From NCBI RefSeq assembly GCF_035607535.1, contig NZ_JAYDZX010000012.1, positions 62,001 through 126,000 of the forward strand: 64,000 bases of DNA, in the 5' to 3' direction. The DNA is from Salinimicrobium sp035607535 (GTDB lineage Bacteria; Bacteroidota; Bacteroidia; Flavobacteriales; Flavobacteriaceae). The notes beneath the pieces were generated by a model. That model was not told where the DNA came from. It searched no databases and saw nothing but the letters and a program-made list of their open reading frames with translations. Below, one piece after another: positions 1-8,171 of the stretch. Made by a program: the position numbers and the translations under genes. How positions within the stretch are numbered: position 1 is the stretch's first letter; each line of letters opens with the position of its first letter.

Positions 1-1
1 A

Positions 2-505
2 TTTGCAGCGAGTAATTCCAATATTGCTGTGCAAGGAAAGAAGGCGTGGATCCTTTCGGGAGGTGCCCGGTCAAGGGTATTTTTTACGCCCGACAAAGGT
101 AAAACATGGGAAGTTTTCGAAACGCCGCTGGTCCAGGGGAAAAGTACCCAGGGCGGTTATTCAATGGATTTTTATGATGAGCAGCACGGAATAGTTATTG
201 GCGGAGATTACACAGCTCCCGAAGAAAATACGGCAAACAAAGCTGTGACAAACGACGGTGGCAAGACCTGGCGCCTCATTGCCGATGCTAAGGATCCCGG
301 CTATAAAAGCAGTGTGCGTTATGTTCCCGGCGGAAAAGGTCAGGAAATAGTAGCTGTAGGATTTACGGGAATTTCTTACTCATCAGATGCAGGGGAGAAC
401 TGGAAGGAACTTTCTCCGGAAGGGTTTTATACCATCAGGTTCCTCAATGATTCTGTTGCTTATGCTGCAGGAAAGAACAGGCTGGCAAAATTGAAGTTCA
501 GGTAA
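2..505 (+). CDS. Ycf48/BNR-repeat-like protein, 3' part only
   Basis: The gene runs in from the left edge: the frame is open from base 2 and 167 residues are visible. They carry Asp-box/BNR-type turns (DKGKTWEVF, DGGKTWRLI, DAGENWKEL) spaced as in beta-propeller blades of the Ycf48/sialidase-like fold, often annotated in flavobacteria as an oxidoreductase or photosystem-assembly-like protein. The stop is followed by a short intergenic stretch facing the leftward sigma operon, so the two units converge. An internal GTG at 29 is not the real start. The substrate cannot be read from the sequence; an exported binding or scaffold role is an inference. Confidence 0.75.
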   Translation, partial: FAASNSNIAVQGKKAWILSGGARSRVFFTPDKGKTWEVFETPLVQGKSTQGGYSMDFYDEQHGIVIGGDYTAPEENTANKAVTNDGGKTWRLIADAKDPGYKSSVRYVPGGKGQEIVAVGFTGISYSSDAGENWKELSPEGFYTIRFLNDSVAYAAGKNRLAKLKFR

Positions 506-565
506 AAATGAATGATCCGGCGCTTAAGCAACCGGACCATTCCAACTAACCAACCAAAAACCAAA

Positions 566-994
566 TTATTTCTTTGATGCTTGTCGGGCGCGATATTCCC
601 GCATCATCTTTCTGTTAAAATCGTCTTCAACCTTGTTTAGCTCCATAATTCTGCGGGCGCTAAAGATCTTTCTAAGATCCTTGTAATATTCCTTTTTTAA
701 GAGGTAATCCTTACGCTCAAGTTCAACATATTCCTGCAGCTTTGATTCTGCTTTTTCTTCACTCAGGCATTCCACATTTACTTCAGCTCTTTCCTGTCTA
801 TACAGCTCACGGCGCTTTCTTTCGAACTCGTTATAAATAGGCCAGAACTGTTGTGCTTCCTGGGCTGTGAGATTCAAACCTTCGGTAATATAGGCCGTTT
901 TTAAAGCCCTGATCTTTTCGCGATGCTCATCCCTGTCTTGTGCAGAGGCTTGAAAACCTATTGCCAGGAAAAGGACCATAAATAAAAACTTTTT
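566..994 (-). CDS. periplasmic LTxxQ-type protein of an ECF sigma operon
   Basis: 142 residues: a signal peptide (MKKFLFMVLFLAIGFQASAQ) followed by a wholly helical, highly charged mature part. The segment LNLTAQEAQQFWPIYNEF resembles the LTxxQ motif of Spy/CpxP-like proteins, and flavobacterial homologues are usually called sensor of ECF-type sigma factor. The start at 994 is chosen because it gives a clean signal peptide and lies just after the stop of the upstream gene; longer in-frame starts (1009, 1042) overlap that gene. It is the last gene of a three-gene unit with a sigma factor and a membrane protein, so a sensing or feedback role is inferred. Confidence 0.8.
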   Translation of the reverse strand, partial: KKFLFMVLFLAIGFQASAQDRDEHREKIRALKTAYITEGLNLTAQEAQQFWPIYNEFERKRRELYRQERAEVNVECLSEEKAESKLQEYVELERKDYLLKKEYYKDLRKIFSARRIMELNKVEDDFNRKMMREYRARQASKK

Positions 995-998
995 CATT

Positions 999-1508
999 TT
1001 AATCTTCATTAAGTAGGAGTGCCGGTTCTTCAATATTTTCATTCAAATATTCAAAAAGGGCTTCTTTATCAATATTGGGGTTTGCCGAAGCAGTTAATTC
1101 GTAATCAACATAAGGACTCTCATTAGGATTGTCCATATCAAGGGACTCTAACAGATAATTTTCAACAGCGGTGATATCAAGGTCTTCAAAACCAATTTCA
1201 CCATTTTCATTAAAGATCACAGAGCTAAATAAAACAGCGGCCACAGCTGCAACTCCTGCAATATAGGACCATGTTTTTTTGCGGAAAAGCGGAACAACCT
1301 TGCCCTTTTTGGGAGAATTGTCCAACTTATCAAATACCCGGTCCCCAAGCTGGTCAAAGTAATTTTCGGGAACTTTAAATGGATTTGCTCCAAACTCCTT
1401 GTCATCATCGGTTATCCGCTCCATCATACGGGATTCAAAGTCCTTGAAGTAACCTTCCGGAACCTTAAATCCTGATTTGTTGCTATATGGTAACCTGTTC
1501 TTTTTCAT
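999..1508 (-). CDS. anti-sigma-like single-pass membrane protein
   Basis: 169 residues. The N-terminal cytoplasmic part holds two copies of a short motif, FKVPEGYFKDFESRM (about residues 14-28) and FKVPENYFDQLGDRV (about 44-58). A positively charged linker and one transmembrane helix (about residues 80-100, YIAGVAAVAAVLFSSVIF) follow, then an acidic outer C-terminus. It sits directly downstream of the ECF sigma gene, the usual place for an anti-sigma factor. No zinc-binding HxxxCxxC motif is present, so it is not a ZAS-type anti-sigma; function is inferred from position and topology. Confidence 0.7.
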   Translation of the reverse strand: MKKNRLPYSNKSGFKVPEGYFKDFESRMMERITDDDKEFGANPFKVPENYFDQLGDRVFDKLDNSPKKGKVVPLFRKKTWSYIAGVAAVAAVLFSSVIFNENGEIGFEDLDITAVENYLLESLDMDNPNESPYVDYELTASANPNIDKEALFEYLNENIEEPALLLNED

Positions 1509-1540
1509 TTATTTATTTGACTGAAATTTCGTCTTAAGGT

Positions 1541-2086
1541 TTAAGTCTGTTTTAAAAATTCCTCTATTTTTTTGGTCGCATGATGGTACGAAGCCTTAAG
1601 TGCGCCTTCTGAAGTACCTAAAATATCAGAAATTTCCTTATACTTCAATTCCTGAAAGTATTTCATGTTAAATACCTGTTGTTGTTTCTCCGGAAGGGTG
1701 GCAATAGCCTTCTGTAATTTCAGCTGAATTTCATCACCTTCGAAATAGACGTCGTTCTCGAGATTATCTATGATTTGCTGCTGAAGTTCCTCTGAGCTGA
1801 TGTGGTGTTTCTTAGCTCTGTTGTTAAGAAAAGTAATGGACTCATTGGTGGCTATCCTGTACATCCAGGAAAATAACTGACTTTCTCCTTTAAACTTATC
1901 AATATTCCGAAAGATCTTTACAAAAGTGTTTTGGAGAACATCATCGGCGTCTTCGTGATTCTTTACAATGTTTCGGCATTGCCAGTAGAGCCTTTCCTGG
2001 TACAGTTCGAGCAACTCCCTAAAGGCCTCATTCCTCGACTTTGGGTCCTGAAGGCGTAGCACTAAATTTTCTTCGGAAGGATTCAA
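1541..2086 (-). CDS. ECF-family RNA polymerase sigma factor
   Basis: 181 residues. Region 2 is clear (about residues 25-95, with HEDADDVLQNTFVKIFRNIDKF and the SWMYRIATNES helix), and region 4 follows (about 130-178, LPEKQQQVFNMKYF, YKEISDILGTSEGALKASYHHA), which binds the -35-like element. The start codon is TTG, since no ATG precedes region 1 in frame. It is first in a leftward operon with the membrane protein at 999-1508 and the LTxxQ-type protein at 566-994, forming a sigma, anti-sigma-like and periplasmic sensor set. Confidence 0.92.
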   Translation of the reverse strand: MNPSEENLVLRLQDPKSRNEAFRELLELYQERLYWQCRNIVKNHEDADDVLQNTFVKIFRNIDKFKGESQLFSWMYRIATNESITFLNNRAKKHHISSEELQQQIIDNLENDVYFEGDEIQLKLQKAIATLPEKQQQVFNMKYFQELKYKEISDILGTSEGALKASYHHATKKIEEFLKQT

Positions 2087-2180
2087 AAGGTACCGGAGTT
2101 TAAAAGTGGTTAAAGATAGGAGGATTTCTTTAGAAAGTACAAGTTCTGGAAACGGTCATTTCAAGGGTAAAACATCGATG

Positions 2181-2212
2181 AAATACACAAAATATAGATA
2201 AAATACACAAAA
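2181..2212. repeat. two direct repeats of AAATACACAAAA, 20 bp apart
   Basis: AAATACACAAAA occurs at 2181-2192 and again at 2201-2212, a repeat of about two helical turns, about 100 bp upstream of the sigma gene start (minus strand) and about 30 bp upstream of the candidate ncRNA (plus strand). It could be an operator or an A-tract bend; nothing identifies a protein that binds it. Confidence 0.4.
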
Positions 2213-2237
2213 AATTTTTTTGTTTGGTTTTTTGTAG

Positions 2238-2360
2238 TATCTTCACACTGTGAAAAAGTTAATCTTTTTTGCTCCAAATGATGGAGATCTTTTCACTACC
2301 TGCCCCAAAGTGGTGACTAGATTTACGAAAAATGGATGGACCTACTTCATCCATTTTTTT
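2238..2360 (+). ncRNA. candidate orphan small RNA with terminator
   Basis: No reading frame, but strong structure. TCACAC (2243-2248) pairs with GTGGTGA (2310-2316, one bulge); GTGAAAAAG (2250-2258) pairs with CTTTTCAC (2289-2296); CTCCA (2272-2276) pairs with TGGAG (2282-2286) around loop AATGA. The result is a rod with a 13-nt bulge on the 3' side. It ends in a textbook terminator at 2328-2360. There is no + strand gene downstream: the next gene ends here from the other direction. An irregular rod closed by a terminator would fit a 6S-like RNA, but I cannot identify the family; expression is inferred. Confidence 0.45.
2328..2360 (+). terminator. intrinsic terminator of the candidate sRNA
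   Basis: AAAAATGGATG (2328-2338), nine-base loop, CATCCATTTTTTT (2348-2360): an 11-bp stem running into seven T. It terminates + strand transcription, and no annotated + strand gene lies upstream of it within 1.8 kb. Confidence 0.75.
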
Positions 2361-2389
2361 CTTCTACCATTACCTACTTGAAAAGAATA

Positions 2390-2427
2390 GGTTCCAAAAA
2401 TATCATTTTTGGAACCTTATTTTTTAT
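2390..2427. terminator. bidirectional-looking hairpin after the ABC exporter gene
   Basis: GGTTCCAAAAA (2390-2400), loop TATCA, TTTTTGGAACC (2406-2416), then a T-rich tail on the + strand. On the minus strand the tail TATTCTTTTC is weaker. It most likely ends the minus-strand transcript of the ABC exporter and backs up the + strand terminator at 2328. Confidence 0.65.
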
Positions 2428-2460
2428 AGGTGACTTGCGTTAAGATTCCTCCTTCCCCGG

Positions 2461-2507
2461 AGTACACACTTCTAAAATCGTACTTCTAATTTCGTACTTC
2501 GAACCTC
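2461..2507. repeat. degenerate 7-bp-period array
   Basis: Reads as heptamers CACTTCT, AAAATCG, TACTTCT, AATTTCG, TACTTCG, AACCTCT directly after the ABC exporter stop codon. On the minus strand it is built of TTAGAAGTACGAAA-like units, the same consensus as the element inside the cobalamin riboswitch (26712-26823). Confidence 0.6.
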
Positions 2508-4331
2508 TTAATCAAACGACTGCATTTCCACGAGTTTCTGGTAGACAGACTTTTTAGCCAATAGTTCATCATGTTTTCCCTGCTCCACGATCTGTCCTTT
2601 TTGCATCACTACAATTTGATCTGCATTTTGAATGGTCGAAAGCCGGTGGGCGATAACAATAGAAGTTCTGTTCTTCATCATTTTTTCTAGGGCTTTTTGT
2701 ACCAGTCTTTCACTTTCGGTATCCAAAGCCGAAGTCGCTTCATCCAGGATCATGATCGGCGGATTTTTAAGGACGGCCCTTGCTATGGATAGCCGCTGCT
2801 TTTGTCCGCCACTCAATTTATTTCCGCTGTCGCCAATGTTGGTATCGAGACCCTGCGGCTGGTCTTTTACGAATTCCCAGGCATTGGCGATCTTGAGAGC
2901 ATCAATGATCTCTTCGTCTGTTGCCCCTTCTTTTCCGAGGCTCACATTATTTCTAATCGTGTCATTAAACAGGATGGAATCCTGTGTTACCAATCCCATT
3001 AGATTCCGAAGAGATCTTTTGGTCATGTCTTTTATATCAATTCCATCTATTTTAATTGCGCCTTCATTGACATCATAAAATCGTGTGACGAGGTTGGCAA
3101 TGGTAGATTTTCCGCTACCCGACTGGCCTACCAGAGCAACAGTCGAACCTTTAGGAACTGTGATGCTGAAATTCTTCAGGACATTCTCATCTTCATATCT
3201 AAAGGAGATGTTCTTGATCTCGATCTCCTTCTCGAAATTAGTTTTTTCGAGAGCATCGGGCGCATCTAAAATATTACTTTTAGTATCGAGCACCTGAAAG
3301 ATCCTTTCCGCGGCAGCGTCGCCTTTCTTAACGCTGTAGGTCGCTTTACTTATTTGTTTGGCGGGAGTAAGTATATTGTAGGCAAGGCCCATAAAGGCTA
3401 TGAAAGTCGCACCGTCAAGGGTTCCTTCCACCAGCACCATATTTCCTCCAAACCAAAGAATGATCACTATCACAAAGATCCCCAGGAATTCACTGGTAGG
3501 GGAGGCGAGGTTCTGCCTGTTGAGAAGACTGTCCAGAATTCGCTTGAGTCTATTTGTTGAAGTATGAAATTTATCCCTGAATTTATCTTCGGCATTAAAT
3601 CCTTTTACAATCTTTAAACTGGAAAGGGTTTCTTCAACAAGAGACAGGAAATAACCATTTTCCTCCTGCGCCTGATTTGACTTGCTCTTTAGTTTTTTAC
3701 CGATTGCAGAAATAATGAATCCGGAAATCGGAAGAAAAACAAAGACGAAAACTGTCAGGGTCGGACTCATGATGAGCATGGCCGTAATTGTGAAAATTAT
3801 CGTGAGCGGTTCACGCACAATTAGTTCCAGGATGGAAAGAAAAGAAGTCTGTACTTCATTAACATCGGCAGTTATTCTGGAGATGGTGTCGCCTTTCCGT
3901 TTTTCGGAAAAGTAGGAGACAGGTAAAACCAGGATCTTATCATAAATGGCATTTCTCACATCGCGCAGTACTCCATTCCGAAGGAAAGTGATAAAGAATG
4001 CAGCCAGGTAGCCAAAAAGGTTTTTTAAGAAGAATAAAATAACCACAATGCCGCAGACGAATAGCAGCGCGGTAACTTCATCTTCATTTACGCGGCGGGT
4101 AACTTCATAATTGAAGGAATCCACGACGTAATCTTTAATACTTGCCAGGCCCGCCCATTCAGGTTCTACTGCCACTCGTTTGGTTTTGTCAAACAGGATC
4201 TGGATCACCGGGATGAGCGCCAAAAATGACAGGGTGCTGAAGAGCGCGTAAAAAATATTACAAATAATATTGAGGATCGCGAACCTTTTGTAAGGGATCG
4301 CGAACCTCATGATCTTCTTGAAGTAATTCAT
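2508..4331 (-). CDS. ABC exporter, fused permease and ATPase (MsbA-like)
   Basis: 607 residues, the usual length of a half-transporter that works as a homodimer in the inner membrane. The first about 340 residues hold six transmembrane helices (type IV exporter fold). The ATPase follows, with Walker A GQSGSGKST near residue 400, signature LSGGQKQR, Walker B IMILDEATSALD and H-loop IAHRLST. All key residues are present. Lipid A/glycerophospholipid flipping (MsbA) is the common assignment for the single such gene near envelope glycosyltransferases, but a multidrug or lipid substrate cannot be told apart here. It follows the phosphohexomutase on the same strand with 10 bp between them. Confidence 0.88.
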   Translation of the reverse strand: MNYFKKIMRFAIPYKRFAILNIICNIFYALFSTLSFLALIPVIQILFDKTKRVAVEPEWAGLASIKDYVVDSFNYEVTRRVNEDEVTALLFVCGIVVILFFLKNLFGYLAAFFITFLRNGVLRDVRNAIYDKILVLPVSYFSEKRKGDTISRITADVNEVQTSFLSILELIVREPLTIIFTITAMLIMSPTLTVFVFVFLPISGFIISAIGKKLKSKSNQAQEENGYFLSLVEETLSSLKIVKGFNAEDKFRDKFHTSTNRLKRILDSLLNRQNLASPTSEFLGIFVIVIILWFGGNMVLVEGTLDGATFIAFMGLAYNILTPAKQISKATYSVKKGDAAAERIFQVLDTKSNILDAPDALEKTNFEKEIEIKNISFRYEDENVLKNFSITVPKGSTVALVGQSGSGKSTIANLVTRFYDVNEGAIKIDGIDIKDMTKRSLRNLMGLVTQDSILFNDTIRNNVSLGKEGATDEEIIDALKIANAWEFVKDQPQGLDTNIGDSGNKLSGGQKQRLSIARAVLKNPPIMILDEATSALDTESERLVQKALEKMMKNRTSIVIAHRLSTIQNADQIVVMQKGQIVEQGKHDELLAKKSVYQKLVEMQSFD

Positions 4332-4341
4332 TAGGGTTGGC

Positions 4342-6072
4342 CTAGGCCAGTTTTAGCTCAGATTTTATTGAGGCAATCTTTTCTGAAAGTTCATCTTCGA
4401 CCTTTCCGAAATTTTCAACTGCATCAAGTGGAGCATTTACACTGATATAAAATTTTATTTTGGGTTCAGTTCCACTGGGTCTTGCAGCTACCTTTGTTCC
4501 GTCTTCGGTATAATAGATCAATACGTTTGACTTTGGAACCTGTAGCGTGTTGATCTCAGTTTCCATTGAGCTGTAATTAAAGGATTGGGAGCTTTGGTAG
4601 TCTTCCACCAATACTACTTTTTCGCCGGCAATTTCAGAAAGGGGATGCTCTCTTAGATCGATCATCATTTTCTTGATCTGCTCTGCCCCGTCAATTCCTT
4701 TTTTGACAAGAGAAACCAGATCTTCCTTATAAAAACCATATTTGACATATAGCTCAACGATCCTGGTGTACAGAGTCTTTCCTTCAGCCTTCATTTGTGC
4801 AGCGATCTCGCATGCCAGGAGGGTAGAGGTCACTGCATCCTTATCTCTAACGAAATCACCTACCATAAACCCAAAGCTTTCTTCCCCGCCGCCTATAAAA
4901 TCAAGGTTTGGAAAATCTTTGATCATTTTTGCTATCCATTTGAAGCCGGTAAGACCTTCCTTATATTCCACGCCATAATCCTCAACCATGATGCGTAGCA
5001 TAGGTGTGGACACGATTGTGGATCCAACAAACTCTTTTCCTTTCAATCTGCCTTCTTTCTTCCATTGCTCCAGCAGGAACCAGGTCATGATCAACATGGT
5101 TTGGTTACCGTTCAAAAGGACCATTTTTCCTTCTGAATCTCTTACAGCTACACCAAGCCGGTCACAATCGGGATCGGTTCCGATCACTATGTCGGCATTT
5201 TCTTTTTCAGCTTTTTCCAAAGCCATTTTTAGGGCTGCAGGTTCTTCGGGGTTTGGAGATTTGACAGTGGGAAAGTTTCCGTTGGGTTCACGTTGTTCTT
5301 CAACGATACTTACCTGGGAAAATCCGGCTCTTTCCAAAACATCGGGAACCATGGTAATCGACGTTCCGTGAAGGGGAGTAAAAACCACTTTAAGATCCTT
5401 TCGCGCTTCAGGAGAGGTCTCAAAAGTTCCATTTTTGACAGATGCTTCTGCAAAGGCTGCATCCACTTTTTTATCGATCAACTCGATCAAGTTGTCGTTA
5501 GCCTCAAATTTGATCTCGCTGTATTCTAATCCGTTGATCTCATCCACGATCTCCTTGTCCTGAGGCGGTACTAACTGGCCGCCGTCCTGCCAGTACACCT
5601 TATATCCGTTATATTCCGGCGGATTGTGGCTGGCGGTAAGGACAATTCCGCAGTGGCAGTCAAGATATTTTACGGAGAAGGACAGTTCGGGTGTTGGTCT
5701 TAATTTAGAAAAAAGGAAAACCTTAATTCCGTTTGCCGAAAACACATTGGCCACTACGCGGGCCAGTTCTTTACTGTTGTTCCGGCAATCATAAGCGATC
5801 GCCACTTTTAATTCCTCCCCCGGGAATTGTCTTTTCAGGTAGTTCGAAAGTCCCTGAGTGTTTTTTCCAAGGGTATATTTGTTGATCTTGTTGGTTCCCA
5901 CGCCCATAATACCACGCATTCCACCGGTTCCAAACTCGAGATCTGTGTAAAAACTTTCCTTAAGTTCTTGTGAGTCATTCTGCAACAAATCCTGTACTTC
6001 CTTCTGAGTTTCTTTGTCAAAAGGAGCATTTAACCAGGATTCTGCCCTGGATTTTATATCGTAGTAGCTCAT
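4342..6072 (-). CDS. phosphoglucomutase/phosphomannomutase family enzyme
   Basis: 576 residues, typical of the PgcA-like alpha-phosphohexomutases that interconvert hexose 1- and 6-phosphates. The active-site phosphoserine loop TASHNPPEYNGYK (about residues 140-155), the metal loop GTDPDCDRLGV (about 300), the sugar-binding loop GGEESFG (about 390) and the phosphate-binding RPSGTEPK (near the C-terminus) are all intact. Its product feeds sugar-nucleotide synthesis, in line with the glycosyltransferase next to it. A minus-strand TATTTTTG box lies at 6095-6102 as a likely promoter -7 element. Confidence 0.93.
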   Translation of the reverse strand: MSYYDIKSRAESWLNAPFDKETQKEVQDLLQNDSQELKESFYTDLEFGTGGMRGIMGVGTNKINKYTLGKNTQGLSNYLKRQFPGEELKVAIAYDCRNNSKELARVVANVFSANGIKVFLFSKLRPTPELSFSVKYLDCHCGIVLTASHNPPEYNGYKVYWQDGGQLVPPQDKEIVDEINGLEYSEIKFEANDNLIELIDKKVDAAFAEASVKNGTFETSPEARKDLKVVFTPLHGTSITMVPDVLERAGFSQVSIVEEQREPNGNFPTVKSPNPEEPAALKMALEKAEKENADIVIGTDPDCDRLGVAVRDSEGKMVLLNGNQTMLIMTWFLLEQWKKEGRLKGKEFVGSTIVSTPMLRIMVEDYGVEYKEGLTGFKWIAKMIKDFPNLDFIGGGEESFGFMVGDFVRDKDAVTSTLLACEIAAQMKAEGKTLYTRIVELYVKYGFYKEDLVSLVKKGIDGAEQIKKMMIDLREHPLSEIAGEKVVLVEDYQSSQSFNYSSMETEINTLQVPKSNVLIYYTEDGTKVAARPSGTEPKIKFYISVNAPLDAVENFGKVEDELSEKIASIKSELKLA

Positions 6073-6123
6073 TTCCGAAATTTTTATTCAGCAACAAAAA
6101 TAAGGATTTATGTGGTAAAGCTG

Positions 6124-7083
6124 TTAAAACTCTCCTGTAGTTTCGCTAATGCGGTAGCGTTCTTTGTCCCTGCTGCTGCGCAGAATAAGCTCTCCTAAGA
6201 AACCTGCAATAAAGAGCAGTGTCCCAAGGACCATGGTGGTGAGTGAGATATAGAACCATGGATTATCGGTCACAAGAATATTAGGAAGACCGTGATACAG
6301 CTTATAGAGTTTTGAAGCACCTATCCAGACTGCAAATAGAAAACCGAAGAAGAACATGAGCACTCCCAGTGCCCCAAAAAGATGCATTGGCCTGCGGGCA
6401 AAGGTGGAAAGGAACCAGATGGTAATTAGGTCCAGAAAGCCATTTATAAACCGCTCTGCTCCAAATTTTGTCTTTCCGTATTTTCTTGCCTGGTGTTGAA
6501 CGACCTTTTCATCAATACGGGAGTAGCCGGCATTCTTTGCCAAAACCGGAATGTAACGGTGCATTTCCCCGTAAACGTCGATATTTTTGATCACAGCCTT
6601 ACGGTATGCTTTAAGTCCGCAGTTGAAGTCGTGCAGTTTTAAACCTGAAGTCTTGCGGGCAGCTGCATTAAAGAGCTTTGAAGGAAGATTTTTGGAAAGA
6701 ACAGAATCGTAGCGCTTCTTCTTCCAGCCCGAAATAAGATCGAAACCTTCTTCGGTTACAAGCCTATATAATCCGGGAATTTCTTCCGGATTGTCCTGTA
6801 GATCGGCATCCATGGTGATGACAACATCACCTTCAGCTTTTTCAAAACCTACGTGCAACGCCTGGGATTTTCCGTAGTTGCGGTTGAATTTAATTCCTTT
6901 GACCGAAGGATCTTCCGCAGAGATCTTCTTAATCGTTTTCCAGGAACCATCGGTACTACCGTCATCTATAAAGATTATTTCATAGGAAAAAGAATTGGAC
7001 CGCATCACCGATACGATCGAATTATATAATTCATTCAATGATTCTTCTTCATTAAGAAGAGGGATGACAATAGATAGCTGCAT
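6124..7083 (-). CDS. family 2 glycosyltransferase with two C-terminal membrane helices
   Basis: 319 residues. An N-terminal GT-A domain has the nucleotide-sugar motif FIDDGSTDGS (about residue 40) and the metal-binding DADLQDN (about 92). Two transmembrane helices follow (about 232-256 and 268-297). This layout matches the DPM1/GtrB/ArnC group, which move a sugar onto undecaprenyl phosphate on the inner face of the membrane. It is 10 bp downstream of the DUF4199 gene and upstream of the hexomutase, so an envelope-sugar operon is likely. The exact sugar is unknown. Confidence 0.88.
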   Translation of the reverse strand: MQLSIVIPLLNEEESLNELYNSIVSVMRSNSFSYEIIFIDDGSTDGSWKTIKKISAEDPSVKGIKFNRNYGKSQALHVGFEKAEGDVVITMDADLQDNPEEIPGLYRLVTEEGFDLISGWKKKRYDSVLSKNLPSKLFNAAARKTSGLKLHDFNCGLKAYRKAVIKNIDVYGEMHRYIPVLAKNAGYSRIDEKVVQHQARKYGKTKFGAERFINGFLDLITIWFLSTFARRPMHLFGALGVLMFFFGFLFAVWIGASKLYKLYHGLPNILVTDNPWFYISLTTMVLGTLLFIAGFLGELILRSSRDKERYRISETTGEF

Positions 7084-7093
7084 TTAATTTTTT

Positions 7094-7624
7094 TTATACA
7101 TCATAAGGTCTCTTTTCCCTCATTATGAGTCCGCCAATGAGACCAATAATAAGTCCAAAGAACATGTACATGACCAATCCAAGTGCAAAGTTAACCCAGG
7201 GAGACCTAAAAGCAGCACTCATTCCCAGGGCGTCGTCAATTTGGGCATCTGTCATTTCGGGAAAGCGTTCGATCATTTGCTCTCTTTGAATGTCTTCCAC
7301 TTGCACCATATAATCGGGTTCAATGACAGTGGAAAGTAAGATTGTCCATAAGCCACCAATTATAGCGGCAATAAGCCCTATTCCCACTGCGACCTTAATA
7401 GCTTCGCCAAGACTGAGGAAGCCACCGTTCTCTGTTTTAAAAGCTTTAATGCCATAGATGACCACCGCGACAAAAATAGCAAAAGTAAGGAGCATGAAAG
7501 ACCAGTGAGGCTCCAAATGGTTATTGGTGACGTACATGATCACCCCAACAACTACAAGTATGATCCCAAGTAAAAGACCATAATTAAGAACAAATTTACC
7601 TGTTTTAGCTTTTTGTAATTCCAT
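7094..7624 (-). CDS. DUF4199 family membrane protein
   Basis: 176 residues with four predicted transmembrane helices (about 13-31, 40-60, 77-97, 143-168) and a helical outer segment rich in E, Q and M between the third and fourth. This is the pattern of DUF4199, a Bacteroidota-specific family of unknown function that is commonly found immediately before a DPM1-like glycosyltransferase, as here. A TATATTTG promoter -7 box lies on the minus strand at 7663-7670, 38 bp upstream of the start. Confidence 0.85.
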   Translation of the reverse strand: MELQKAKTGKFVLNYGLLLGIILVVVGVIMYVTNNHLEPHWSFMLLTFAIFVAVVIYGIKAFKTENGGFLSLGEAIKVAVGIGLIAAIIGGLWTILLSTVIEPDYMVQVEDIQREQMIERFPEMTDAQIDDALGMSAAFRSPWVNFALGLVMYMFFGLIIGLIGGLIMREKRPYDV

Positions 7625-7728
7625 TTTGGTTAGGTTTGTTAGTTTAATTACAGGTTAGTAAGCAAATATAACAAAACGTTACACAGGTGGAGTTGCTTTA
7701 TTTGCTACTTAAAAATTAGGGAAGAATA

Positions 7729-7759
7729 GTTGTTGATTTAGAAAAATTAATTAAATTTG
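7729..7759 (+). promoter_or_regulatory. rpmE2 promoter
   Basis: TAAATTTG at 7752-7759 fits the Bacteroidota -7 consensus TAnnTTTG; GTTG at 7729-7732, 19 bp before it, is a one-mismatch -33 element. The start codon is 38 bp further on. Confidence 0.65.
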
Positions 7760-7797
7760 CACCTCGAAAAAATTACAAGATTTTAAAGAATAAAGAG

Positions 7798-8049
7798 ATG
7801 AAGCAGGGAATCCATCCGGAAAATTATAGATTGGTAGCTTTTAAAGACATGTCTAATGACGAAGTTTTTATCACCAAATCTACCGCAAACACAAAAGAAA
7901 CTATTGAAGTTGATGGTGAGGAATATCCTTTAGTGAAGTTGGAGATCTCCAGAACTTCTCACCCTTTCTACACCGGGAAAGCCAAGTTGTTGGATACTGC
8001 CGGTCGTATTGACAAGTTCAAGAACAAATACGCGAAGTTCAAGAAGTAA
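7798..8049 (+). CDS. rpmE2: 50S ribosomal protein L31 type B
   Basis: 83 residues beginning MKQGIHPENYR, with the L31 hallmark SHPFYTGK and a basic tail. It lacks the CxxC pairs of type A L31, so it is the zinc-free form, the usual one in Bacteroidota. It sits at the base of the large-subunit central protuberance, bridging to the small subunit. It is a single-gene unit with its own promoter at 7729-7759 and a strong terminator just after the stop. Confidence 0.97.
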   Translation: MKQGIHPENYRLVAFKDMSNDEVFITKSTANTKETIEVDGEEYPLVKLEISRTSHPFYTGKAKLLDTAGRIDKFKNKYAKFKK

Positions 8050-8073
8050 TTTCTGCGTCACGATATAATACCA

Positions 8074-8097
8074 GCCTCCTGTTAAGGAGGCTTTTTT
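8074..8097 (+). terminator. rpmE2 terminator
   Basis: GCCTCCT (8074-8080), loop GTTA, AGGAGGC (8085-8091), then six T. A 7-bp GC-rich stem with a tight loop. Confidence 0.9.
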
Positions 8098-8171
8098 GTT
8101 TTAAAGGGGTTAACGCCGGTTTACTTCTTTCAGATCAAATTTCTTGTACCTTTACCTAAAAGAATTTTCAA

